The notes: a model not told the origin generated them from the sequence alone. A stretch of 64,000 bases of DNA from Chrysomallon squamiferum (GCA_012295275.1 CM022675.1:285240-349239); one strand, 5' to 3'; counted from the stretch's first letter, positions 22,398-37,186 are shown. Numbers and translations are program-made.

Positions 22398-25300
22398 GAC
22401 AACACATGTTTATAAAACTAGCGCTTACAACAAATGTTTATAAAACTAGCGCTTTACAACAAATGTTTATAAAAAACTACAACACATGTTTACAACAAAT
22501 GTTTATAAAACTAGCGCTTACAACAAATGTTTATAAAACTAGCGCTTACAACAAATGTTTATAAAACTAGCGCTTACAACACATGTTTATAAAACTAGCG
22601 CTTACAACAAATGTTTATAAAACTAGCGCTTACAACACATGTTTATAAAACTAGCGCTTACAACAAATGTTTATAAAACTAGCGCTTACAACAAATGTTT
22701 ATAAAAACTAACAAATGTTTATAAAACTAGCGCTTACAACAAATGTTTATAAAACTAGCGCTTACAACAAATGTTTATAAAACTAGCGCTTACAACACAT
22801 GTTTATAAAACTAGCGCTTACAACAAATGTTTATAAAACTAGCGCTTACAACAAATGTTTATAAAACTAGCGCTTACAACAAATGTTTATAAAACTAGCG
22901 CTTACAACAAATGTTTATAAAACTAGCGCTTACAACAAATGTTTATAAAACTAGCGCTTACAACAACAAATGTTTATAAAACTAGCGCTTACAACAAATG
23001 TTTATAAAACTAGCGCTTACAACAAATGTTTATAAAACTAGCGCTTACAACAAATGTTTATAAAACTAGCGCTTACAACAAATGTTTATAAAACTAGCGC
23101 TTACAACAAATGTTTATAAAACTAGCGCTTACAACAAATGTTTATAAAACTAGCGCTTACAACAAATGTTTATAAAACAAATGTTTATAAAACTAGCGCT
23201 TACAACAAATGTTTATAAAACTAGCGCTTACAACATATGTTTATAAAACTAGCGCTTACAACAAATGTTTATAAAACTAGCGCTTACAACAAATGTTTAT
23301 AAAACTAGCGCTTACAACACATGTTTATAAAACTAGCGCTTACAACACGTTTATAAAACTAGCGCTTACAACAAATGTTTATAAAACTAGCGCTTACAAC
23401 AAATGTTTATAAAACTAGCGCTTACAACAAATGTTTATAAAACTAGCGCTTACAACAAATGTTTATAAAACTAGCGCTTATAACAAATGTTTATAAAACT
23501 AGCGCTTACAACAAATGTTTATAAAACTAGCGCTTACAACAAATGTTTATAAAACTAGCGCTTACAACAAATGTTTATAAAACTAGCGCTTACAACAAAT
23601 GTTTATAAAACTAGCGCTTACAACAAATGTTTATAAAACTAGCGCTTACAACACATGTTTATAAAACTAGCGCTTACAACAAATGTTTATAAAACTAGCG
23701 CTTACAACAAATGTTTATAAAACTAGCGCTTACAACAAATGTTTATAAAACTAGCGCTTACAACAAATGTTTATAAAACTAGCGCTTACAACAAATGTTT
23801 ATAAAACTAGCGCTTACAACAAATGTTTATAAAACTAGCGCTTACAACAAATGTTTATAAAACTAGCGCTTACAACAAATGTTTATAAAAAACTAGCGCT
23901 TTACAACAAATGTTTATAAAACTAGCGCTTACAACAACAAATGTTTATAAAACTAGCGCTTACAAACAAATGTTTATAAAACTAGCGCTTACAACAAATG
24001 TTTATAAAACTAGCGCTTTACAACAAATGTTTATAAAACTAGCGCTTACAACAAATGTTTATAAAACTAGCGCTTACAACAAATGTTTATAAAACTAGCT
24101 TACAACAAATGTTTATAAAACTAGCGCTTACAACAAATGTTTATAAAACTAGCGCTTACAACAAATGTTTATAAAACTAGCGCTTAGAACAAATGTTTAT
24201 AAAACTAGCGCTTACAACAAATGTTTATAAAACTAGCGCTTACAACAACAAATGTTTATAAAACTAGCGCTTACAACAAATGTTTATAAAACTAGCGCTT
24301 ATAACAAATGTTTATAAAACTAGCGCTTACAACAAATGTTTATAAAACTAGCGCTTACAACAACAAATGTTTATAAAACTAGCGCTTACAACAAATGTTT
24401 ATAAAACTAGCGCTTACTTTACAACAAATGTTTATAAAACTACCGCTTACAACACATGTTTATAAAACTAGCGCTTACAACAAATGTTTATAAAACTAGC
24501 GCTTACAACAAATGTTTATAAAACTAGCGCTTACAACAAATGTTTATAAAACTAGCGCTTATAACAAATGTTTATAAAACTAGCGCTTACAACAAATGTT
24601 TATAAAACTAGCGCTTACAACAACAAATGTTTATAAAACTAGCGCTTACAACAACAAATGTTTATAAAACTAGCGCTTACAACAAATGTTTATAAAACTA
24701 GCGCTTACAACAAATGTTTATAAAACTAGCGCTTACAACAAATGTTTATAAAACTAGCGCTTACAACAAATGTTTATAAAACTAGCGCTTACAACAAATG
24801 TTTATAAAACTAGCGCTTACAACAAATGTTTATAAAACTAGCGCTTACAACAAATGTTTATAAAACTAGCGCTTACAACAAATGTTTATAAAACTAGCGC
24901 TTACAACAAATGTTTATAAAACTAGCGCTTACAACACGTTTATAAAACTAGCGCTTACAACAAATGTTTATAAAACTAGCGCTTACAACAAATGTTTATA
25001 AAACTAGCGCTTACAACAAATGTTTATAAAACTAGCGCTTACAACACATGTTTATAAAACTAGCGCTTACAACACGTTTATAAAACTAGCGCTTACAACA
25101 CATGTTTATAAAACTAGCGCTTACAACAAATGTTTATAAAACTAGCGCTTACAACAAATGTTTATAAAACTAGCGCTTACAACAAATGTTTATAAAACTA
25201 GCGCTTACAACAAATGTTTATAAAACAAGCGCTTACAACAAATGTTTATAAAACTAGCGCTTACAACAAATGTTTATAAAACTAGCGCTTACAACAAATG

Positions 25301-28300
25301 TTTATAAAACTAGCGCTTACAACAAATGTTTATAAAACTAGCGCTTACAACAAATGTTTATAAAACTAGCGCTTACAACAAATGTTTATAAAACTAGCGC
25401 TTACAACAAATGTTTATAAAACTAGCGCTTACAACAAATGTTTATAAAACTAGCGCTTATAACAAATGTTTATAAAACTAGCGCTTACAACAAATGTTTA
25501 TAAAACTAGCGCTTACAACAACAAATGTTTATAAAACTAGCGCTTACAACAAATGTTTATAAAACTAGCGCTTACAACAAATGTTTATAAAACTAGCGCT
25601 TACAACAAATGTTTATAAAACTAGCGCTTACAACAAATGTTTATAAAACTAGCGCTTACAACAAATGTTTATAAAACTAGCGCTTACAACAACAAATGTT
25701 TATAAAACTAGCGCTTACAACAAATGTTTATAAAACTAGCGCTTACAACAAATGTTTATAAAACTAGCGCTTACAACAAATGTTTATAAAACTAGCGCTT
25801 TACAACAAATGTTTATAAAACTAGCGCTTACAACAAATGTTTTATAAAACTAGCGCTTACAAACAAATGTTTATAAAACTAGCGCTTACAACAAATGTTT
25901 ATAAAACTAGCGCTTACAACAAATGTTTATAAAACTAGCGCTTACAACAAATGTTTATAAAACTAGCGCTTACAACAAATGTTTATAAAACTAGCGCTTA
26001 CAACAAATGTTTATAAAACTAGCGCTTACAACAAATGTTTATAAAACTAGCGCTTACAACAAATGTTTATAAAACTAGCGCTTACAACAAATGTTTATAA
26101 AACTAGCGCTTACAACAAATGTTTATAAAACTAGCGCTTACAACAAATGTTTATAAAACTAGCGCTTACAACAAATGTTTATAAAACTAGCGCTTACAAC
26201 AAATGTTTATAAAACTAGCGCTTACAACAAATGTTTATAAAACTAGCGCTTACAACAACAAATGTTTATAAAACTAACAATGTTTATAAAACTAGCGCTT
26301 ACAACAAATGTTTATAAAACTAGCGCTTACAACAAATGTTTATAAAACTAGCGCTTACAACAAATGTTTATAAAACTAGCACTTACAACAAATGTTTATA
26401 AAACTACCGCTTACAACACATGTTTATAAAACTAGCGCTTACAACAAATGTTTATAAAACTAGCGCTTACAACAAATGTTTATAAAACTAGCGCTTACAA
26501 CAAATGTTTATAAAACTAGCGCTTACAACAAATGTTTATAAAACTAGCGCTTACAACAAATGTTTATAAAACTAGCGCTTACAACAAATGTTTATAAAAC
26601 TAGCGCTTACAACAAATGTTTATAAAACTAGCTTTTTACAAAAATGTTTATAAAACTAGCGCTTACAACAAATGTTTATAAAACTAGCGCTTACAACAAA
26701 TGTTTATAAAACTAGCGCTTACAACAAATGTTTATAAAACTAGCGCTTACAACAAATGTTTATAAAACTAGCGCTTACAACACATGTTTATAAAACTAGC
26801 GCTTACAACAAATGTTTATAAAACTAGCGCTTACAACACATGTTTATAAAACTAGCGCTTACAACAAATGTTTATAAAACTAGCGCTTACAACAAATGTT
26901 TATAAAACTAGCGCTTACAACAAATGTTTATAAAACTAGCGCTTATAACAAATGTTTATAAAACTAGCGCTTACAACAAATGTTTATAAAACTAGCGCTT
27001 ACAACAACAAATGTTTATAAAACTAGCGCTTACAACAAATGTTTATAAAACTAGCGCTTACAACAAATGTTTATAAAACTAGCGCTTACAACAAATGTTT
27101 ATAAAACTAGCGCTTACAACAAATGTTTATAAAACTAGCGCTTACAACAAATGTTTATAAAACTACTGTTTATAAAACTTACAACAACAAATGTTTATAA
27201 AACTAGCGCTTACAACAAATGTTTATAAAACTAGCGCTTACAACAAATGTTTATAAAACTAGCGCTTACAACAAATGTTTATAAAACTAGCGCTTACAAC
27301 AAATGTTTATAAAACTAGCGCTTACAACAAATGTTTATAAAACTAGCGCTTACAACAAATGTTTATAAAACTAGCGCTTACAACAAACAAATTTTTAAAA
27401 CTAGCGCTTACAACAAATGTTTATAAAACTAGCGCTTTACAACAAATGTTTATAAAACTAGCGCTTACAACAAATGTTTATAAAACTAGCGCTTACAACA
27501 AATGTTTATAAAACTAGCGCTTACAACAAATGTTTATAAAACTAGCGCTTACAACAACAAATGTTTATAAAACTAGCGCTTACAACAAATGTTTATAAAA
27601 CTAGCGCTTACAACATGTTTATAAAACTAGCGCTTACAACAAATGTTTATAAAACTAGCGCTTACAACAAATGTTTATAAAACTAGCGCTTACAACAAAT
27701 GTTTATAAAACTAGCGCTTACAACAAATGTTTATAAAACTAGCGCTTACAACACATGTTTATAAAACTAGCGCTTACAACAAATGTTTATAAAACTAGCG
27801 CTTACAACAAATGTTTATAAAACTAGCGCTTACAACAAATGTTTATAAAACTAGCGCTTACAACAAATGTTTATAAAACTAGCGCTTACAACAAATGTTT
27901 ATAAAACTAGCGCTTTTACAACAAATGTTTATAAAACTAGCGCTTACAACAAATGTTTATAAAACTAGCGCTTACAACAAATGTTTATAAAACTAGCGCT
28001 TACAACAAAATGTTTATAAAACTACACGTTTATTACAACAAATGTTTATAAAACTAGCGCTTACAACAAATGTTTATAAAACTAGCGCTTACAACAAATG
28101 TTTATAAAACTAGCGCTTTTACAACAAATGTTTATAAAACTAGCGCTTACAACAAATGTTTATAAAACTAGCGCTTTACAACAAATGTTTATAAAACTAG
28201 CGCTTACAACAAATGTTTATAAAACTAGCGCTTACAACAAATGTTTATAAAACTAGCGCTTACAACAAATGTTTATAAAACTAGCTTACAACAAATGTTT

Positions 28301-31300
28301 ATAAAACTAGCGCTTACAACAAATGTTTATAAAACTAGCGCTTATAACAAATGTTTATAAAACTAGCGCTTACAACAAATGTTTATAAAACTAGCGCTTA
28401 CAACAACAAATGTTTATAAAACTAGCGCTTACAACAAATGTTTATAAAACTAGCGCTTACAACACATGTTTATAAAACTAGCGCTTACTTACAACATGTT
28501 TATAAAACTAGCGCTTACAACACATGTTTATAAAACTAGCGCTTACAACAAATGTTTATAAAACTAGCGCTTACAACAAATGTTTATAAAACTAGCGCTT
28601 ACAACAAATGTTTATAAAACTAGCGCTTACAACAAATGTTTATAAAACTAGCGCTTACAACAAATGTTTATAAAACTAGCGCTTACAACAAATGTTTATA
28701 AAACTAGCGCTTACAACACGTTTATAAAACTAGCGCTTACAACAAATGTTTATAAAACTAGCGCTTACAACAAATGTTTATAAAACTAGCGCTTACAACA
28801 AATGTTTATAAAACTAGCGCTTACAACAAATGTTTATAAAACTAGCGCTTACAACAAATGTTTATAAAACTAGCGCTTACAACAAATGTTTATAAAACTA
28901 GCGCTTACAACAACAAATGTTTATAAAACTAGCGCTTACAACAAATGTTTATAAAACTAGCGCTTACAACATGTTTATAAAACTACCACTTACAACACAT
29001 GTTTATAAAACTAGCGCTTACAACAAATGTTTATAAAACTAGCGCTTACAACAAATGTTTATAAAAAAAAACAAATGTTTTACAACAAATGTTTATAAAA
29101 CTAGCGCTTACAACATGTTTATAAAACTAGCGCTTACAACACATGTTTATAAAACTAGCGCTTACAACAAATGTTTATAAAACTAGCGCTTACAACAAAT
29201 GTTTATAAAACTAGCGCTTACAACAAATGTTTATAAAACTAGCGCTTACAACAAATGTTTATAAAACTAGCGCTTACAACAAATGTTTATAAAACTAGCG
29301 CTTACAACAAATGTTTATAAAACTAGCGCTTACAACAAATGTTTATAAAACTAGCGCTTACAACAAATGTTTATAAAACTAGCGCTTACAACAAATGTTT
29401 ATAAAACTAGCGCTTACAACAAATGTTTATAAAACTAGCGCTTACAACAAATGTTTATAAAACTAGCGCTTACAACAAATGTTTATAAAACTAGCGCTTA
29501 CAACAAATGTTTATAAAACTAGCGCTTACAACAAATGTTTATAAAACTAGCGCTTACAACAAATGTTTATAAAACTAGCGCTTACAACAACAAATGTTTA
29601 TAAAACTAGCGCTTACAACAAATGTTTATAAAACTAGCGCTTACAACAAATGTTTATAAAACTAGCGCTTACAACAAATGTTTATAAAACTAGCGCTTAC
29701 AACAAATGTTTATAAAACTAGCGCTTACAACAAATGTTTATAAAACTAGCGCTTACAACAAATGTTTATAAAACTAGCGCGCTTTACAACAAATGTTTAT
29801 AAAACTAGCGCTTACAACAAATGTTTATAAAACTAGCGCTTACAACAAATGTTTATAAAACTAGCGCTTACAACAAATGTTTATAAAACTAGCGCTTACA
29901 ACAAATGTTTATAAAACTAGCGCTTACAACAACAAATGTTTATAAAACTAGCGCTTACAACAAATGTTTATAAAACTAGCGCTTACAACAACAAATGTTT
30001 ATAAAACTAGCGCTTACAACAAATGTTTATAAAACTAGCGCTTATAACAAATGTTTATAAAACTAGCGCTTACAACAAATGTTTATAAAACTAGCGCTTA
30101 CAACAACAAATGTTTATAAAACTAGCGCTTACAACAAATGTTTATAAAACTAGCGCTTACAACAAATGTTTATAAAACTAGCGCTTACAACAAATGTTTA
30201 TAAAACTAGCGCTTACAACAACAAATTTATAAAACTAGCGCTTACAACAAATGTTTATAAAACTAGCGCTTACAACACATGTTTATAAAACTAGCGCTTA
30301 CAACAAATGTTTATAAAACTAGCGCTTATAACAAATGTTTATAAAACTAGCGCTTACAACAAATGTTTATAAAACTAGCGCTTACAACAACAAATGTTTA
30401 TAAAACTAGCGCTTACAACAAATGTTTATAAAACTAGCGCTTACAACATGTTTATAAAACTAGCGCTTACAACACATGTTTATAAAACTAGCGCTTACAA
30501 CAAATGTTTATAAAACTAGCGCTTACAACAAATGTTTATAAAACTAGCGCTTACAACAACAAATGTTTATAAAACTAGCGCTTACAACAAATGTTTATAA
30601 AACTACTAGCGCTTACAACAAATGTTTATAAAACTAGCGCTTACAACAAATGTTTATAAAACTAGCGTTTTAAAACAACAAATGTTTATAAAACTAGCGC
30701 TTACAACAAATGTTTATAAAACTAGCGCTTACAACAAATGTTTATAAAACTAGCGCTTACAACAAATGTTTATAAAACTAGCGCTTACAACACATGTTTA
30801 TAAAACTAGCGCTTACAACAAATGTTTATAAAACTAGCGCTTACAACACGTTTATAAAACTAGCGCTTACAACAAATGTTTATAAAACTAGCGCTTACAA
30901 CACATGTTTATAAAACTAGCGCTTACAACAAATGTTTATAAAACTAACAACAAATGTTTATAAAACTAGCGCTTACAACAAATGTTTATAAAACTAGCTT
31001 ACAACAAATGTTTATAAAACTAGCGCTTACAACAAATGTTTATAAAACTAGCGCTTACAACAAATGTTTATAAAACTAGCGCTTACAACACATGTTTATA
31101 AAACTAGCGCTTACAACAAATGTTTATAAAACTAGCGCTTACAACAAATGTTTATAAAACTAGCGCTTACAACATGTTTATAAAACTAGCGCTTACAACA
31201 AATGTTTATAAAACTAGCGCTTACAACAAATGTTTATAAAACTAGCGCTTACAACAAATGTTTATAAAACTACAAATGTTTTAAAACAACAAATGTTTAT

Positions 31301-34280
31301 AAAACTAGCGCTTACAACAAATGTTTATAAAACTAGCGCTTACAACAAATGTTTATAAAACTAGCGCTTACAACAAATGTTTATAAAACTAGCGCTTACA
31401 ACAAATGTTTATAAAACTAGCGCTTACAACAAATGTTTATAAAACTAGCGCTTACAACAAATGTTTATAAAACTAGCGCTTACAACACATGTTTATAAAA
31501 CTAGCGCTTACAACAAATGTTTATAAAACTAGCGCTTACAACACATGTTTATAAAACTAGCGCTTACAACAAATGTTTATAAAACTAGCGCTTACAACAA
31601 ATGTTTATAAAACTAGCGCTTACAACAAATGTTTATAAAACTAGCGCTTACAACAACAAATGTTTATAAAACTAGCGCTTACAACAAATGTTTTAAAACT
31701 AGCGCTTACAACAAATGTTTATAAAACTACAAATGCTTACAACAAATGTTTATAAAACTAGCGCTTACAACAAATGTTTATAAAACTAGCGCTTACAACA
31801 AATGTTTATAAAACTAGCGCTTACAACAAATGTTTATAAAACTAGCGCTTACAACAAATGTTTATAAAACTAGCGCTTACAACAAATGTTTATAAAACTA
31901 GCGCTTACAACAAATGTTTATAAAACTAGCGCTTACAACAAATGTTTATAAAACTAGCGCTTACAACAAATGTTTATAAAACTAGCGCTTACAACAAATG
32001 TTTATAAAACTAGCGCTTACAACAAATGTTTATAAAACTAGCGCTTACAACAAATGTTTATAAAACTAGCGCTTACAACAAATGTTTATAAAACTAGCGC
32101 TTACAACAAATGTTTATAAAACTAGCGCTTACAACAAATGTTTATAAAACTAGCGCTTACAACAAATGTTTATAAAACTAGCGCTTACAACAAATGTTTA
32201 TAAAACTAGCGCTTACAACAAATGTTTATAAAACTAGCGCTTACAACAAATGTTTATAAAACTAGCGCTTACAACAAATGTTTATAAAACTAGCGCTTAC
32301 AACAAATGTTTATAAAACTAGCGCTTACAACAAATGTTTATAAAACTAGCGCTTACAACAAATGTTTATAAAACTAGCGCTTACAACAAATGTTTATAAA
32401 ACTAGCGCTTACAACAAATGTTTATAAAACTAGCGCTTACAACAAATGTTTATAAAACTAGCGCTTACAACAACAAATGTTTATAAAACTAGCGCTTACA
32501 ACAAATGTTTATAAAACTAGCGCTTACAACAAATGTTTATAAAACTAGCGCTTACAACAACAAATGTTTATAAAACTAGCGCTTACAACAAATGTTTATA
32601 AAACTAGCGCTTACAACAAATGTTTATAAAACTAGCGCTTACAACAAATGTTTATAAAACTAGCGCTTACAACAAATGTTTATAAAACTAGCGCTTACAA
32701 CAAATGTTTATAAAACTAGCGCTTACAACACATGTTTATAAAACTAGCGCTTACAACAAATGTTTATAAAACTAGCGCTTACAACAAATGTTTATAAAAC
32801 TAGCGCTTACAACAAATGTTTATAAAACTAGCGCTTACAACAAATGTTTATAAAACTAGCGCTTACAACAAATGTTTATAAAACTAGCGCTTACAACAAA
32901 TGTTTATAAAACTAGCGCTTACAACAAATGTTTATAAAACTAGCGCTTTACAACAAATGTTTATAAAACTAGCGCTTACAACAAATGTTTATAAAACTAG
33001 CGCTTACAACACATGTTTATAAAACTAGCGCTTACAACAAATGTTTATAAAACTAGCGCTTACAACAAATGTTTATAAAACTAGCGCTTACAACAAATGT
33101 TTATAAAACTAGCGCTTACAACAAATGTTTATAAAACTAGCGCTTACAACAAATGTTTATAAAACTAGCGCTTAGAACAAATGTTTATAAAACTAGCGCT
33201 TACAACAAATGTTTATAAAACTAGCGCTTACAACAACAAATGTTTATAAAACTAGCGCTTACAACAAATGTTTATAAAACTAGCGCTTACAACAAATGTT
33301 TATAAAACTAGCGCTTACAACAAATGTTTATAAAACTAGCGCTTACAACAAATGTTTATAAAACTAGCGCTTACAATACGTTTATAAAACTAGCGCTTAC
33401 AACACATGTTTATAAAACTAGCGCTTACAACAAATGTTTATAAAACTAGCGCTTACAACAAATGTTTATAAAACTAGCGCTTACAACAAATGTTTATAAA
33501 ACTAGCGCTTACAACAAATGTTTATAAAACTAGCGCTTACAACAAATGTTTATAAAACTAGCGCTTACAACAAATGTTTATAAAACTAGCGCTTACAACA
33601 AATGTTTATAAAACTAGCGCTTACAACAAATGTTTATAAAACTAGCGCTTACAACACATGTTTATAAAACTAGCGCTTACAACAAATGTTTATAAAACTA
33701 GCGCTTACAACAAATGTTTATAAAACTACCGCTTACAACAAATGTTTATAAAACTACCGCTTACAACAAATGTTTATAAAACTAGCGCTTACAACAAATG
33801 TTTATAAAACTAGCGCTTACAACAAATGTTTATAAAACTAGCGCTTACAACAAATGTTTATAAAACTAGCGCTTACAACAAATGTTTATAAAACTAGCGC
33901 TTACAACAAATGTTTATAAAACTAGCGCTTACAACAAATGTTTATAAAACTAGCGCTTACAACAACAAATGTTTATAAAACTAGCGCTTACAACAAATGT
34001 TTATAAAACTAGCGCTTACAACAAATGTTTATAAAACTAGCGCTTACAACAAATGTTTATAAAACTAGCGCTTACAACAAATGTTTATAAAACTAGCGCT
34101 TACAACAAACGTTTATAAAACTAGCGCTTACAACAAATGTTTATAAAACTAGCGCTTACAACACGTTTATAAAACTAGCGCTTACAACAAATGTTTATAA
34201 AACTAGCACTTACAACAAATGTTTATAAAACTACCGCTTATAACAAATGTTTATAAAACTAGCGCTTTAAACAAATGTTT
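22398..34280 (+). repeat. 28-bp satellite array, about 420 copies
   Basis: Nearly 11.9 kb of head-to-tail units made of ACAACAAATG, then TTTATAAAAC, then TAGCGCTT. Most units are identical. Recurrent variants are ACAACACATG, ACAACACG (2-bp shorter), a 3-bp longer ACAACAACAAATG and occasional ACTACCGC. Stops in the unit prevent long ORFs. No gene or other element interrupts the array. Its true length may differ from the assembly. Confidence 0.98.
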
Positions 34281-34360
34281 TCTCGTGTTATATATTAATT
34301 TGGAGCAGATTGACAGTGACAGACACAATACGTATAAAAGAAAGAAAAACAAAGGAATGT

Positions 34361-34362
<2 letters not shown>

Positions 34363-34450
<88 letters not shown>
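34363..34450. repeat. (AAT)n-(ATT)n palindromic microsatellite
   Basis: AAT units switch to ATT at about 34399, giving an inverted (hairpin-capable) array at the boundary between the satellite and duplicated unit A. Confidence 0.93.
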
Positions 34451-34451
<1 letters not shown>

Positions 34452-34678
34452 ACAAACGATAAAATAAACAGAAAAGCATTATCATTAAACAAATGTAAAT
34501 ATAATTTATTTTTTAACAGAACACTACTCCATCAAAAACGTAATTCCGTGTACTTGACTCCTTTATTTTTCCACAAACGTTTATTAAAAAGAAAGTAAAA
34601 AGGAGTTGTATAAAATAGCTGTTTTCGCTAATTTTTACACTGCATGTATGTATGTATGTATGTATGTATGTATGAATG

Positions 34679-34711
<33 letters not shown>

Positions 34712-34889
34712 GTGTATAATGTAAATAATGGCAGAGGTGTATTTCAACTGAATAGTTCGGCTTACGCATGCGCTCTTGCACATTTTCGCTAGTGTTAACA
34801 AAAGAACAAAACAAAAAAAAAATGAAAAGTTATACGGATCAAAATATATAATATTTTATCTAATTATTTAAAAAACAATAAAAAAAAAA

Positions 34890-34899
34890 AAAAAAAAAA

Positions 34900-34938
<39 letters not shown>

Positions 34939-34944
34939 AAAAAA

Positions 34945-34985
<41 letters not shown>
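34890..34985. repeat. Poly-A/(AAT)n tract
   Basis: Alternating poly-A and AAT runs. Confidence 0.93.
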
Positions 34986-34987
<2 letters not shown>

Positions 34988-35517
34988 TTGTTTGTTGCAT
35001 TAATAGTTACAACATCAGTTTATGTAATGAATAGTTAAATTAAGGCGAACGTGTTTTGTGTGTGCACTACACAGTAACCAAGTACTGCTTAGGTGGGTTG
35101 CTTTTTCACATAATAAAATACACAAGGGAAACAAGCCAGCCGTAACGTGACAGAACTACATTTATCTAGAAAGGAAAGTAACTAGGTCGAAGCGAACTTG
35201 GGATATTATTTACGCATAACTACTAAAGTTTTTGATAGACGAAATAAATGCGGCGTGGTTAAAACCAGATAAATCAGTTTTTTTTGTAAATAATGTGCAA
35301 AAAAGTAATTATATATATATATTTTTTTTTTACTATGAATTTCTCTAGGACTCGACATTTGTTAAAGAAAGATATAAAATGGATATAAGAAAACATGAAT
35401 TCAGAAAAAATTAACTTAAAAGAAAAATATTAAAACGGAAAAACACTTCCCCGAAAACTCTGCACAAACTGTTATTATTGGTCTTTTTTTTTTTTTTTTC
35501 TTTCTTTTTTGTATAAC

Positions 35518-35519
<2 letters not shown>

Positions 35520-35600
<81 letters not shown>

Positions 35601-35650
35601 CATCATCATCATCATCATCATCACAATACACTACTATTACTACTACTACT
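35520..35650. repeat. (AAT)n-(ATC)n microsatellite
   Basis: About 27 AAT units followed by ATC and TAC units. Confidence 0.95.
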
Positions 35651-35964
35651 TCTATGGTTACTACTATTTCTATTACTAATAATAAAAGGAGGATAAATAC
35701 ACGTCAATTTTAACAGTTTATCGTCTAGAACTGACTAATGAACACCCTGGTTTGTGACGGCTTCTGGCTAGAAAATGTGCGAGACACAAAAGATGAGTAA
35801 TGCAGTGGATGAAGATTGTCACTCGCCTCGCACACAACACGCGCTCCAGTGGATCTGTACAACAAACAGGAGGTCAGATTACCCCACAGAGCAAGAAGCA
35901 GACACACGAATTCGGGTTACGTTATCTCACATATCATGTTGTTGAGAAATAATATTTTAGATAA

Positions 35965-36150
35965 CGTTACGGCCTGGCTTTACAATATTTGTCATTTATA
36001 TAAACACATTTTTCTTATTTAAAAGCACATTACAAAAAAAATAAAAAATGGTGTGGTTTAATATGTGTGTGTGTGGGGGGGAGGGGTTGGAACGGATTAA
36101 TGGTATTTCAGTTAATTTCAGTTGGGAAAATTTATTTCGTATACGAATAT
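35965..36150 (-). mobile_element. Tigger/pogo fragment, opposed to its neighbour
   Basis: Contains the subterminal block GGAACGGATTAATGG seen in reverse at 36244-36275 and at 58553. It is head-to-head with the next element. Confidence 0.6.
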
Positions 36151-36153
36151 ATA

Positions 36154-36664
36154 CAGTGGTACCTTGACTTACGAGTTTAATTCGTTCCGTCGCATAGCTA
36201 GTACCTCGATTTGCTCGCATATCAAATCAATTTTCACAACTTAAATTAACTGAAATACCATTAATCCGTTCCAGCCCCCCAAAACCACGTGTTTATCAAT
36301 TAAAAAAAAAAAAAAAAAAATGTACTTATAAATGACAAATATTGAATAAAAACAAAATAAAAGAGAATGTAAAGAAATAAAATGTTTTTGCAAAGTGTAT
36401 TTATCTTGGAGATCAGACACATTATTTTAGTGCCTCTGCTTCAGTATGGTACATATCGTAGAAGTACCACGCCCATTCTGCTTAGCCAGGTCGAACACGT
36501 GCACACCTCGGTCATATTGTATAAAAACAAAATGAAAAACAATGTAAAGATCAACGGCGTTTCTGAAGTTCACTCGTAACTCGGATTGTAGCTCGCAACT
36601 CAAAGAAAAAATCGAAGGGGCGATTGCTCATAACTCGAAATACTCGTCAGTCGAGGAACCACTA
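36154..36664. mobile_element. Non-autonomous Tigger/pogo element
   Basis: Starts CAGTGGTACCTTGACTTACG after TA and ends with the inverted form (TCGAGGAACCACTA), as in pogo/Tigger elements. It has no usable transposase. Ends about 120 bp before the conserved block of myosin copy A. Confidence 0.8.
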
Positions 36665-36783
36665 TATATTTATACATATTTGCGATGTGCGTGCATGTTT
36701 TTGTGAGACGTGTGTTAGCGTTACTCTGCATTTGTGTACAGTATTAAGTATAGTTATTTTTAGAAAAAAAAAACATGGTTGCT

Positions 36784-36886
36784 GCTTTAGTATGCATAAA
36801 AGTGTCTTCCTCTTTGGCTACCACTTTAAAACTGACGTAGTTTAAGAAGACGTGCGTAAACTGGTTTCTTCCTGATCCGTGTACCT
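36784..36886 (+). promoter_or_regulatory. Conserved block A: candidate myosin promoter and 5' exon
   Basis: 102 bp that differ from 56023-56124 at one position, while flanks and even exon 1 differ more. Contains a TATA-like GCATAAAAG near its start and is followed directly by a donor-like GTGAGC. A start site about 30 bp after the TATA-like motif and a short untranslated exon would fit. Inference. Confidence 0.4.
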
Positions 36887-37186
36887 GTGAGCAGTACAGT
36901 GTTCTAGTCACGAAATGTCTTCTGATGACGAAACTCCAGCGAGATGAAAACCGCATTCAACACAAGCAGGATGTCCCATTTAAATATTTTTTCATCGTCA
37001 GCCTCGCTTAACTAATTCAAACAGACAGCTGTAACAAAATGAAAACACAAAGGAATATCCAGTATTATGAAAACATTTATAAAATGTCCATATATTTTTG
37101 TAAAGGCTGTAATATGTTTAAGATGAATCAGCTGGGTGTATCTCGAGTTTAATGGGACGTTGTAAATCTATCTGTCAGTTCGCACC

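Noticed and set aside
23910-24092. 60-codon ORF in the satellite
   Set aside because: Arises only where length variants shift the frame past the unit's stops.
21190-34280. CRISPR-like array (repeats with variable spacers at the left edge)
   Set aside because: Eukaryotic context, repeats directly abut over almost the whole array, edge spacers are AT-rich and vary in length, and no cas-like genes are present.
35725-36220. Short ORFs on both strands upstream of myosin A
   Set aside because: Not preserved in the paralogous unit B and overlap Tigger sequence.
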